A DNA stretch of 64,000 bases, taken from contig NW_027478169.1 in the NCBI RefSeq assembly GCF_051020975.1, positions 9,176,001 through 9,240,000 on the forward strand. The letters are read 5' to 3'. This document shows positions 49,400-61,311 of the stretch, in pieces. The notes below the pieces were generated by a model. It saw only the letters and a program-made list of their open reading frames with translations, had not been told where the DNA came from and searched no databases. This DNA is from Osmia lignaria lignaria (Eukaryota; Arthropoda; Insecta; Hymenoptera; Megachilidae). Both the position numbers and the translations under genes were made by a program. How positions within the stretch are numbered: position 1 is the first letter of the stretch; the number at the start of each line of letters is the position of its first letter.

Positions 49400-51330
49400 T
49401 CAGATGCGTAGTTCTCGAGATATATCCAGATATTTAAAAGTTCCGAAGCGGCACCAACATAATAGAGATACAGAAACACCGTGGCCCCTTTCTTTGAGGT
49501 AACTCTGCACTATTGCGAGCTGCAAATGCCACTTCCAGCTTAGCTGTGCAGAAGAAGAACAACAAGAAGAAGAAATATCTCGAAATATGTCCCTCAGGCC
49601 CCTTCCCTTGAGATAAATCTGCAAATATCTCGGAAACCAAGCGAGCTATGGCAAAATGTTAAGAGACCTTATTTGTAGAGAATTAAGTTTCCTACTTTTT
49701 ATGTTCTACGATATTTTTTGATCAGATGCGTAGTTCTCGAGATATATCAAGATATTTAAAAGTTCCGAAGCCGCACCAACATAATAGAGATACAGAAACA
49801 CCGTGGCCCCTTTCTTTGAGATAACTCTGCACTATTGCGAGCTGCAAATGCCACTTCCAGCTTAGCTGTGCAGAAGAAGAACAACAAGAAGAAGAAATAT
49901 CTCGAAATATGTCCGTCAGGCCCCTTCCCTTGAGATAAATCTGCAAATATCTCGGAAACGAAGCGAGCTATGGCAATATCTTAAGAGACCTTTTTTGTAG
50001 AGAATTATGTTTCTACAATTTACGTTCTATGATATTTTTTGATCAGATGCGTAGTTCTCGAGATATATCCAGATATTTAAAAGTTCCGAAGCGGCACCAA
50101 CATAATAGAGATACAGAAACACCGTGGCCCCTTTCTTTGAGGTAACTCTGCACTATTGCGAGCTGCAAATGCCACTTCCAGCTTAGCTGTGCAGAAGAAG
50201 AACAACAAGAAGAAGAAATATCTCGAAATATGTCCGTCAGGCCCCTTCCCTTGAGATAAATCTGCAAATATCTCGGAAACGAAGCGAGCTATGGCAATAT
50301 CTTAAGAGACCTTTTTTGTAGAGAATTATGTTTCCTACAATTTACGTTCTATGATATTTTTTGATCAGATGCGTAGTTCTCGAGATATATCCAGATATTT
50401 AAAAGTTCCGAAGCGGCACCAACATAATAGAGATACAGAAACACCGTGGCCCCTTTCTTTGAGGTAACTCTGCACTATTGCGAGCTGCAAATGCCACTTC
50501 CAGCTTAGCTGTGCAGAAGAAGAACAACAAGAAGAAGAAATATCTCGAAATATGTCCCTCAGGCCCCTTCCCTTGAGATAAATCTGCAAATATCTCGGAA
50601 ACCAAGCGAGCTATGGCAAAATGTTACGAGACCTTATTTGTAGAGAATTAAGTTTCCTACTTTTTATGTTCTACGATATTTTTTGATCAGATGCGTAGTT
50701 CTCGAGATATATCAAGATATTTAAAAGTTCCGAAGCCGCACCAACATAATAGAGATACAGAAACACCGTGGCCCCTTTCTTTGAGATAACTCTGCACTAT
50801 TGCGAGCTGCAAATGCCACTTCCAGCTTAGCTGTGCAGAAGAAGAACAACAAGAACAAGAAATATCTCGAAATATGTCCGTCAGGCCCCTTCCCTTCAGA
50901 TAAATCTGCAAATATCTCGGAAACGAAGCGAGCTATGGCAAAATGTTAAGAGACCTTTTTTGTAGAGAATTAAGTTTCCTACTTTTTATGTTCTATGATA
51001 TTTTTTGATCAGATGCGTAGTTCTCGAGATATATCCAGATATTTAAAAGTTCCGAAGCGGCACCAACATAATAGAGATACAGAAACACCGTGGCCCCTTT
51101 CTTTGAGGTAACTCTGCACTATTGCGAGCTGCAAATGCCACTTCCAGCTTAGCTGTGCAGAAGAAGAACAACAAGAAGAAGAAATATCTCGAAATATGTC
51201 CGTCAGGCCCCTTCCCTTGAGATAAATCTGCAAATATCTCGGAAACGAAGCGAGCTATGGCAATATCTTAAGAGACCTTTTTTGTAGAGAATTATGTTTC
51301 CTACAATTTACGTTCTCTGATATTTTTTGA
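49400..51330. repeat. Monomers 154-159, atccagat / gaggtaac family
   Basis: 49400, 50043, 50365 and 51009 share atatccagatattt, gaagcggcacc and tttgaggtaac. Two sub-types exist: ccctcaggcc with ggaaaccaagc (49400, 50365) and ccgtcaggcc with caatatcttaag (50043, 51009). 49722 is 321 bp (atgtttctacaattt, one C lost near 50010). A lone relative, of the first sub-type, is at 58412. Confidence 0.88.
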
Positions 51331-53584
51331 TCAGAAGCGTAGTTTTCGAGATATATCGAGATATTTAAAAGTTCCGAAGCCGCACCAACATAATAGAGAT
51401 ACAGAAACACCGTGGCCCCTTTCTTTGAGATAACTCTGCACTATTGCGACCTGCAAATGCCACTTCCAGCTTAGCTGTGCAGAAGAGGAACAACAAGAAG
51501 AAGAAATATCTCGGAATATGTCCGTCAGGCCCCTTCCCTTGAGATAAATCTGCAAATATCTCGGAAACGAAGCGAGCTATGGCAAAATCTTAAGAGACCT
51601 TTTTTGTAGAGAATTATGTTTCCTACAATTTATGTTCTATGATATTTTTTGATCAGAAGCGTAGTTTTCGAGATATATCGAGATATTTAAAAGTTCCGAA
51701 GCCGCACCAACATAATAGAGATACAGAAACATCGTGGCCCCATTCTTTGGGATAACTCTGCACTATTGCGAGCTGGAAATGCCACTTCCAGTTTAGCTGT
51801 GCAGAAGAAGAACAACAAGAAGAAGAAATATCTCGAAATATGTCCGTCAGGACCCTTCCCTTGAGATAAATCTGCAAATATCTCGGAAACGAAGCGAGCT
51901 ATTGCAAAACGTTAAGAGACCTTTTTTGTAGAGAATTAAGTTTCCTACTTTTTATGTTCTATGATATTTTTTGATCAGATGCGTAGTTCTCGAGATATAT
52001 CAAGATATTTAAAAGTTCCGAAGCCGCACCAACATAATAGAGATACAGAAACACCGTGGCCCCTTTCTTTGAGATAACTCTGCACTATTGCGAGCTGCAA
52101 ATGCCACTTCCAGCTTAGCTGTGCAGAAGAAGAACAACAAGAAGAAGAAATATCTGGAAATATGTCCGTCAGGCCCCTTCCCTTGAGATAAATCTGCAAA
52201 TATCTCGGAAACGAAGCGAGCTACGGCAAAATGTTAAGAGACCTTTTTTGTAGAAAATTAGGATTCCTACTTTTTATGTTCTATGATATTTTTTGAACAG
52301 ATGCGTAGTTCTCGAGATATATCAAGATATTTAAAAGTTCCGAAGCCGCACCAACATAATAGAGATACAGAAACACCGTGGCCCCTTTCTTTGAGATAAC
52401 TCTGCACTATTGCGCGCTGCAAATGGCACTTCCAGCTTAGCTGTGCAGAAGAAGAACAACAAGAAGAAGAAATATCTCGAAATATGTCCGTCAGGCCCCT
52501 TCCCTTGAGATACATCTGCAAATATCTCGGAAACGAAGCGAGCTATGGCAAAATGTTAAGAGACCTTTTTTGTAGAGAATTATGTTTCCTACAATTTATG
52601 TTCTATGATATTTTTTGATCAGAAGCGTAGTTTTCGAGATATATCGAGATATTTAAAAGTTCCGAAGCCGCACCAACATAATAGAGATACAGAAACACCG
52701 TGGCCCCTTTCTTTGGGATAACTCTGCACTATTGCGAGCTGGAACTGCCACTTCCAGTTTAGCTGTGCAGAAGAAGAACAACAAGAAGAAGAAATATCTC
52801 GAAATATGTCCGTCAGGACCCTTCCCTTGAGATAAATCTGCAAATATCTCGGAAACGAAGCGAGCTATTGCAAAACGTTAAGAGACCTTTTTTGTAGAGA
52901 ATTAAGTTTCCTACTTTTTATGTTCTATGATATTTTTTGATCAGATGCGTAGTTCTCGAGATATATCAAGATATTTAAAAGTTCCGAAGCCGCACCAACA
53001 TAATAGAGATACAGAAACACCGTGGCCCCTTTCTTTGAGATAACTCTGCACTATTGCGAGCTGCAAATGCCACTTCCAGCTTAGCTGTGCAGAAGAAGAA
53101 CAACAAGAAGAAGAAATATCTGGAAATATGTCCGTCAGGCCCCTTCCCTTGAGATAAATCTGCAAATATCTCGGAAACGAAGCGAGCTATGGCAAAATGT
53201 TAAGAGACCTTTTTTGTAGAGAATTATGTTTCCTACAATTTATGTTCTATGATATTTTTTGATCAGAAGCGTAGTTTTCGAGATATATCGAGATATTTAA
53301 AAGTTCCGAAGCCGCACCAACATAATAGAGATACAGAAACATCGTGGCCCCTTTCTTTGGGATAACTCTGCACTATTGCGAGCTGGAAATGCCACTTCCA
53401 GTTTAGCTTTGCAGAAGAAGAACAACAAGAAGAAGAAATATCTCGAAATATGTCCGTCAGGCCCCTTCCCTTGAGATAAATCTGCAAATATCTCGGAAAC
53501 GAAGCGAGCTATGGCAAAATCTTAAGAGACCTTTTTTGTAGAGAATTATGTTTCCTACAATTTATGTTCTATGATATTTTTTGA
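51331..53584. repeat. Variable-length higher-order unit, copy 1 (7 monomers)
   Basis: Core order: V (attgcgacctgcaaatg, 51331), W (ccccattctttgggataac, 51653), P (atatctggaaatatg with gagctacggc and agaaaattaggattcc, 51975), C (tttgaacagatgcg and gcgcgctgcaaatggcac, 52297), N (J-B/M-N with tttgggataac, 52619). Then a second P (52941), whose 3' end is the ordinary gagctatggc, and an N variant with ccagtttagctttg (53263). Confidence 0.88.
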
Positions 53585-55516
53585 TCAGAAGCGTAGTTTT
53601 CGAGATATATCGAGATATTTAAAAGTTCCGAAGCCGCACCAACATAATAGAGATACAGAAACATCGTGGCCCCATTCTTTGGGATAACTCTGCACTATTG
53701 CGAGCTGGAAATGCCACTTCCAGTTTAGCTGTGCAGAAGAAGAACAACAAGAAGAAGAAATATCTCGAAATATGTCCGTCAGGACCCTTCCCTTGAGATA
53801 TATCTGCAAATATCTCGGAAACGAAGCGAGCTATTGCAAAACGTTAAGAGACCTTTTTCGTAGAGAATTAAGTTTCCTACTTTTTATGTTCTATGATATT
53901 TTTTGATCAGATGCGTAGTTCTCGAGATATATCAAGATATTTAAAAGTTCCGAAGCCGCACCAACATAATAGAGATACAGAAACACCGTGGCCCCTTTCT
54001 TTGAGATAACTCTGCACTATTGCGAGCTGCAAATGCCACTTCCAGCTTAGCTGTGCAGAAGAAGAACAACAAGAAGAAGAAATATCTGGAAATATGTCCG
54101 TCAGGCCCCTTCCCTTGAGATAAATCTGCAAATATCTCGGAAACGAAGCGAGCTACGGCAAAATGTTAAGAGACCTTTTTTGTAGAAAATTAGGATTCCT
54201 ACTTTTTATGTTCTATGATATTTTTTGAACAGATGCGTAGTTCTCGAGATATATCAAGATATTTAAAAGTTCCGAAGCCGCACCAACATAATAGAGATAC
54301 AGAAACACCGTGGCCCCTTTCTTTGAGATAACTCTGCACTATTGCGCGCTGCAAATGGCACTTCCAGCTTAGCTGTGCAGAAGAAGAACAACAAGAAGAA
54401 GAAATATCTCGAAATATGTCCGTCAGGCCCCTTCCCTTGAGATACATCTGCAAATATCTCGGAAACGAAGCGAGCTATGGCAAAATGTTAAGAGACCATT
54501 TTTGTAGAGAATTATGTTTCCTACAATTTATGTTCTATGATATTTTTTGATCAGAAGCGTAGTTTTCGAGATATATCGAGATATTTAAAAGTTCCGAAGC
54601 CGCACCAACATAATAGAGATACAGAAACATCGTGGCCCCTTTCTTTGGGATAACTCTGCACTATTGCGAGCTGGAAATGCCACTTCCAGTTTAGCTTTGC
54701 AGAAGAAGAACAACAAGAAGAAGAAATATCTCGAAATATGTCCGTCAGGCCCCTTCCCTTGAGATAAATCTGCAAATATCTCGGAAACGAAGCGAGCTAT
54801 GGCAAAATGTTAAGAGACCTTTTTTGTAGAGAATTAAGTTTCCTACTTTTTATGTTCTATGATATTTTTTGATCAGATGCGTAGTTCTCGAGATATAGCA
54901 AGATATTTAAAAGTTCCGAAGCCGCACCAACATAATAGAGATACAGAAACACCGTGGCCCCTTTCTTTGAGATAACTCTGCACTACTGCGAGCTGCAAAT
55001 GCCACTTCCAGCTTAGTTGTGCAGAAGAAGAACAACAAGAAGAAGAAATATCTCGAAATATGTCCGTCAGGCCCCTTCCCTTGAGATAAATCTGCAAATA
55101 CCTCGGAAACGAAGGGAGCTATGGCAAAATGTTAAGAGACCTTTTTTGTAGAGAATTAAGTTTCCTACTTTTTATGTTCTATGATATTTTTTGATCAGAT
55201 GCGTAGTTCTCGAGATATATCAAGATATTTAAAAGTTCCGAAGCCGCACCAACATAATAGAGATACCGAAACACCGTGGCCCCTTTCTTTGAGATAACTC
55301 TGCACTATTGCGAGCTGCAAATGCCACTTCCAGCTTAGCTGTGCAGAAGAAGAACAACAAGAAGAAGAAATATCTCGAAATATGTCCGTCAGGCCCCTTC
55401 CCTTGAGATAAATCTGCAAATATCTCGGAAACGAAGCGAGCTATGGCAAAATCTTAAGAGACCTTTTTTGTAGAGAATTATGTTTCCTACAATTTACGTT
55501 CTCTGATATTTTTTGA
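53585..55516. repeat. Variable-length higher-order unit, copy 2 (6 monomers, V missing)
   Basis: W (53585), P (53907), C (54229), N with ccagtttagctttg (54551), then a monomer with gatatagcaagat, aaatacctcgg and cgaagggagc (54873) and one with gataccgaaacacc (55195). The leading V monomer is absent. Confidence 0.87.
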
Positions 55517-58500
55517 TCAGAAGCGTAGTTTTCGAGATATATCGAGATATTTAAAAGTTCCGAAGCCGCACCAACATAATAGAGATACAGAAACACCGTG
55601 GCCCCTTTCTTTGAGATAACTCTGCACTATTGCGACCTGCAAATGCCACTTCCAGCTTAGCTGTGCAGAAGAGGAACAACAAGAAGAAATATCTCGGAAT
55701 ATGTCCGTCAGGCCCCTTCCCTTGAGATAAATCTGCAAATATCTCGGAAACGAAGCGAGCTATGGCAAAATCTTAAGAGACCTTTTTTGTAGAGAATTAT
55801 GTTTCCTACAATTTATGTTCTATGATATTTTTTGATCAGAAGCGTAGTTTTCGAGATATATCGAGATATTTAAAAGTTCCGAAGCCGCACCAACATAATA
55901 GAGATACAGAAACATCGTGGCCCCATTCTTTGGGATAACTCTGCACTATTGCGAGCTGGAAATGCCACTTCCAGTTTAGCTGTGCAGAAGAAGAACAACA
56001 AGAAGAAGAAATATCTCGAAATATGTCCGTCAGGACCCTTCCCTTGAGATAAATCTGCAAATATCTCGGAAACGAAGCGAGCTATTGCAAAACGTTAAGA
56101 GACCTTTTTTGTAGAGAATTAAGTTTCCTACTTTTTATGTTCTATGATATTTTTTGATCAGATGCGTAGTTCTCGAGATATATCAAGATATTTAAAAGTT
56201 CCGAAGCCGCACCAACATAATAGAGATACAGAAACACCGTGGCCCCTTTCTTTGAGATAACTCTGCACTATTGCGAGCTGCAAATGCCACTTCCAGCTTA
56301 GCTGTGCAGAAGAAGAACAACAAGAAGAAGAAATATCTGGAAATATGTCCGTCAGGCCCCTTCCCTTGAGATAAATCTGCAAATATCTCGGAAACGAAGC
56401 GAGCTACGGCAAAATGTTAAGAGACCTTTTTTGTAGAAAATTAGGATTCCTACTTTTTATGTTCTATGATATTTTTTGAACAGATGCGTAGTTCTCGAGA
56501 TATATCAAGATATTTAAAAGTTCCGAAGCCGCACCAACATAATAGAGATACAGAAACACCGTGGCCCCTTTCTTTGAGATAACTCTGCACTATTGCGCGC
56601 TGCAAATGGCACTTCCAGCTTAGCTGTGCAGAAGAAGAACAACAAGAAGAAGAAATATCTCGAAATATGTCCGTCAGGCCCCTTCCCTTGAGATACATCT
56701 GCAAATATCTCGGAAACGAAGCGAGCTATGGCAAAATGTTAAGAGACCATTTTTGTAGAGAATTATGTTTCCTACAATTTATGTTCTATGATATTTTTTG
56801 ATCAGAAGCGTAGTTTTCGAGATATATCGAGATATTTAAAAGTTCCGAAGCCGCACCAACATAATAGAGATACAGAAACACCGTGGCCCCTTTCTTTGGG
56901 ATAACTCTGCACTATTGCGAGCTGGAAATGCCACTTCCAGTTTAGCTGTGCAGAAGAAGAACAACAAGAAGAAGAAATATCTCGAAATATGTCCGTCAGG
57001 ACCCTTCCCTTGAGATAAATCTGCAAATATCTCGGAAACGAAGCGAGCTATTGCAAAACGTTAAGAGACCTTTTTTGTAGAGAATTAAGTTTCCTACTTT
57101 TTATGTTCTATGATATTTTTTGATCAGATGCGTAGTTCTCGAGATATATCAAGATATTTAAAAGTTCCGAAGCCGCACCAACATAATAGAGATACAGAAA
57201 CACCGTGGCCCCTTTCTTTGAGATAACTCTGCACTATTGCGAGCTGCAAATGCCACTTCCAGCTTAGCTGTGCAGAAGAAGAACAACAAGAAGAAGAAAT
57301 ATCTCGAAATATGTCCGTCAGGCCCCTTCCCTTGAGATAAATCTGCAAATATCTCGGAAACGAAGCGAGCTATGGCAAAATGTTAAGAGACCTTTTTTGT
57401 AGAGAATTATGTTTCCTACAATTTATGTTCTATGATATTTTTTGATCAGAAGCGTAGTTTTCGAGATATATCGAGATATTTAAAAGTTCCGAAGCCGCAC
57501 CAACATAATAGAGATACAGAAACATCGTGGCCCCTTTCTTTGGGATAACTCTGCACTATTGCGAGCTGGAAATGCCACTTCCAGTTTAGCTGTGCAGAAG
57601 AAGAACAACAAGAAGAAGAAATATCTCGAAATATGTCCGTCAGGCCCCTTCCCTTGAGATAAATCTGCAAATATCTCGGAAACGAAGCGAGCTATGGCAA
57701 AATGTTAAGAGACCTTTTTTGTAGAGAATTAAGTTTCCTACTTTTTATGTTCTATGATATTTTTTGATCAGATGCGTAGTTCTCGAGATATAGCAAGATA
57801 TTTAAAAGTTCCGAAGCCGCACCAACATAATAGAGATACAGAAACACCGTGGCCCCTTTCTTTGAGATAACTCTGCACTACTGCGAGCTGCAAATGCCAC
57901 TTCCAGCTTAGCTGTGCAGAAGAAGAACAACAAGAAGAAGAAATATCTCGAAATATGTCCGTCAGGCCCCTTCCCTTGAGATAAATCTGCAAATACCTCG
58001 GAAACGAAGGGAGCTATGGCAAAATGTTAAGAGACCTTTTTTGTAGAGAATTAAGTTTCCTACTTTTTATGTTCTATGATATTTTTTGATCAGATGCGTA
58101 GTTCTCGAGATATAGCAAGATATTTAAAAGTTCCGAAGCCGCACCAACATAATAGAGATACAGAAACACCGTGGCCCCTTTCTTTGAGATAACTCTGCAC
58201 TACTGCGAGCTGCAAATGCCACTTCCAGCTTAGCTGTGCAGAAGAAGAACAACAAGAAGAAGAAATATCTCGAAATATGTCCGTCAGGCCCCTTCCCTTG
58301 AGATAAATCTGCAAATACCTCGGAAACGAAGGGAGCTATGGCAAAATGTTAAGAGACCTTTTTTGTAGAGAATTAAGTTTCCTACTTTTTATGTTCTATG
58401 ATATTTTTTGATCAGATGCGTAGTTCTCGAGATATATCCAGATATTTAAAAGTTCCGAAGCGGCACCAACATAATAGAGATACAGAAACACCGTGGCCCC

Positions 58501-59055
58501 TTTCTTTGAGGTAACTCTGCACTATTGCGAGCTGCAAATGCCACTTCCAGCTTAGCTGTGCAGAAGAAGAACAACAAGAAGAAGAAATATCTCGAAATAT
58601 GTCCCTCAGGCCCCTTCCCTTGAGATAAATCTGCAAATATCTCGGAAACCAAGCGAGCTATGGCAAAATGTTAAGAGACCTTATTTGTAGAGAATTAAGT
58701 TTCCTACTTTTTATGTTCTACGATATTTTTTGATCAGATGCGTAGTTCTCGAGATATATCAAGATATTTAAAAGTTCCGAAGCCGCACCAACATAATAGA
58801 GATACCGAAACACCGTGGCCCCTTTCTTTGAGATAACTCTGCACTATTGCGAGCTGCAAATGCCACTTCCAGCTTAGCTGTGCAGAAGAAGAACAACAAG
58901 AAGAAGAAATATCTCGAAATATGTCCGTCAGGCCCCTTCCCTTGAGATAAATCTGCAAATATCTCGGAAACGAAGCGAGCTATGGCAAAATCTTAAGAGA
59001 CCTTTTTTGTAGAGAATTATGTTTCCTACAATTTACATTCTCTGATATTTTTTGA
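55517..59055. repeat. Variable-length higher-order unit, copy 3 (11 monomers)
   Basis: V (55517, 319 bp through triplet loss), W (55836), P (56158), C (56480), N (56802), then 57124, an N variant (57446), two adjacent near-identical gatatagcaagat monomers (57768, 58090), an atccagat monomer (58412) and a gataccgaaacacc monomer (58734). The core is unchanged; all the extra length lies after it. Confidence 0.88.
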
Positions 59056-61311
59056 TCAGAAGCGTAGTTTTCGAGATATATCGAGATATTTAAAAGTTCC
59101 GAAGCCGCACCAACATAATAGAGATACAGAAACACCGTGGCCCCTGTCTTTGAGATAACTCTGCACTATTGCGACCTGCAAATGCCACTTCCAGCTTAGC
59201 TGTGCAGAAGAGGAACAACAAGAAGAAGAAATATCTCGGAATATGTCCGTCAGGCCCCTTCCCTTGAGATAAATCTGCAAATATCTCGGAAACGAAGCCA
59301 GCTATGGCAAAATGTTAGGAGACCTTTTTTGTAGAGAATTATGTTTCCTACAATTTATGTTCTATGATATTTTTTGATCAGAAGCGTAGTTTTCGAGATA
59401 TATCGAGATATTTAAAAGTTCCGAAGCCGCACCAACATAATAGAGATACAGAAACATCGTGGCCCCATTCTTTGGGATAACTCTGCACTATTGCGAGCTG
59501 GAAATGCCACTTCCAGTTTAGCTGTGCAGAAGAAGAACAACAAGAAGAAGAAATATCTCGAAATATGTCCGTCAGGACCCTTCCCTTGAGATAAATCTGC
59601 AAATATCTCGGAAACGAAGCGAGCTATTGCAAAACGTTAAGAGACCTTTTTTGTAGAGAATTAAGTTTCCTACTTTTTATGTTCTATGATATTTTTTGAT
59701 CAGATGCGTAGTTCTCGAGATATATCAAGATATTTAAAAGTTCCGAAGCCGCATCCAACATAATAAAGATACAGAAACACCGTGGCCCCTTTCTTTGAGA
59801 TAACTCTGCACTATTGCGAGCTGCAAATGCCACTTCCAGCTTAGCTGTGCAGAAGAAGAACAACAAGAAGAAGAAATATCTGGAAATATGTCCGTCAGGC
59901 CCCTTCCCTTGAGATAAATCTGCAAATATCTCGGAAACGAAGCGAGCTACGGCAAAATGTTAAGAGACCTTTTTTGTAGAAAATTAGGATTCCTACTTTT
60001 TATGTTCTATGATATTTTTTGAACAGATGCGTAGTTCTCGAGATATATCAAGATATTTAAAAGTTCCGAAGCCGCACCAACATAATAGAGATACAGAAAC
60101 ACCGTGGCCCCTTTCTTTGAGATAACTCTGCACTATTGCGCGCTGCAAATGGCACTTCCAGCTTAGCTGTGCAGAAGAAGAACAACAAGAAGAAGAAATA
60201 TCTCGAAATATGTCCGTCAGGCCCCTTCCCTTGAGATAAATCTGCAAATATCTCGGAAACGAAGCGAGCTATGGCAAAATGTTAAGAGACCTTTTTTGTA
60301 GAGAATTATGTTTCCTACAATTTATGTTCTATGATATTTTTTGATCAGAAGCGTAGTTTTCCAGATATATCGAGATATTTAAAAGTTCCGAAGCCGCACC
60401 AACATAATAGAGATACAGAAACATCGTGGCCCCTTTCTTTGGGATAACTCTGCACTATTGCGAGCTGGAAATGCCACTTCCAGTTTAGCTGTGCAGAAGA
60501 AGAACAACAAGAAGAAGAAATATCTCGAAATATGTCCGTCAGGACCCTTCCCTTGAGATAAATCTGCAAATATCTCGGAAACGAAGCGAGCTATTGCAAA
60601 ACGTTAAGAGACCTTTTTTGTAGAGAATTAAGTTTCCTACTTTTTATGTTCTATGATATTTTTTGATCAGATGCGTAGTTCTCGAGATATATCAAGATAT
60701 TTAAAAGTTCCGAAGCCGCACCAACATAATAGAGATACAGAAACACCGTGGCCCCTTTCTTTGAGATAACTCTGCACTATTGCGAGCTGCAAATGCCACT
60801 TCCAGCTTAGCTGTGCAGAAGAAGAACAACAAGAAGAAGAAATATCTGGAAATATGTCCGTCAGGCCCCTTCACTTGAGATAAATCTGCAAATATCTCGG
60901 AAACGAAGCGAGCTACGGCAAAATGTTAAGAGACCTTTTTTGTAGAAAATTAGGATTCCTACTTTTTATGTTCTATGATATTTTTTGAACAGATGCGTAG
61001 TTCTCGAGATATATCAAGATATTTAAAAGTTCCGAAGCCGCAACCAACATAATAGAGATACAGAAACACCGTGGCCCCTTTCTTTGAGATAACTCTGCAC
61101 TATTGCGGGCTGCAAATGGCACTTCCAGCTTAGCTGTGCAGAAGAAGAACAACAAGAAGAAGAAATATCTCGAAATATGTCCGTCAGGCCCCTTCCCTTG
61201 AGATAAATCTGCAAATATCTCGGAAACGAAGCGAGCTATGGCAAAATGTTAAGAGACCTTTTTTGTAGAGAATTAAGTTTCCTACTTTTTATGTTCTATG
61301 ATATTTTTTGA
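59056..61311. repeat. Variable-length higher-order unit, copy 4 (two +1 monomers)
   Basis: V (59056, with cctgtctttgag), W (59378), P (59700), C (60023), N (60345), then P (60667) and C (60989). 59700 and 60989 are each 323 bp through independent 1-bp insertions in one short block: gccgcatccaac (near 59750) and gccgcaaccaac (near 61040). 60667 has cccttcacttgag. Confidence 0.88.
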
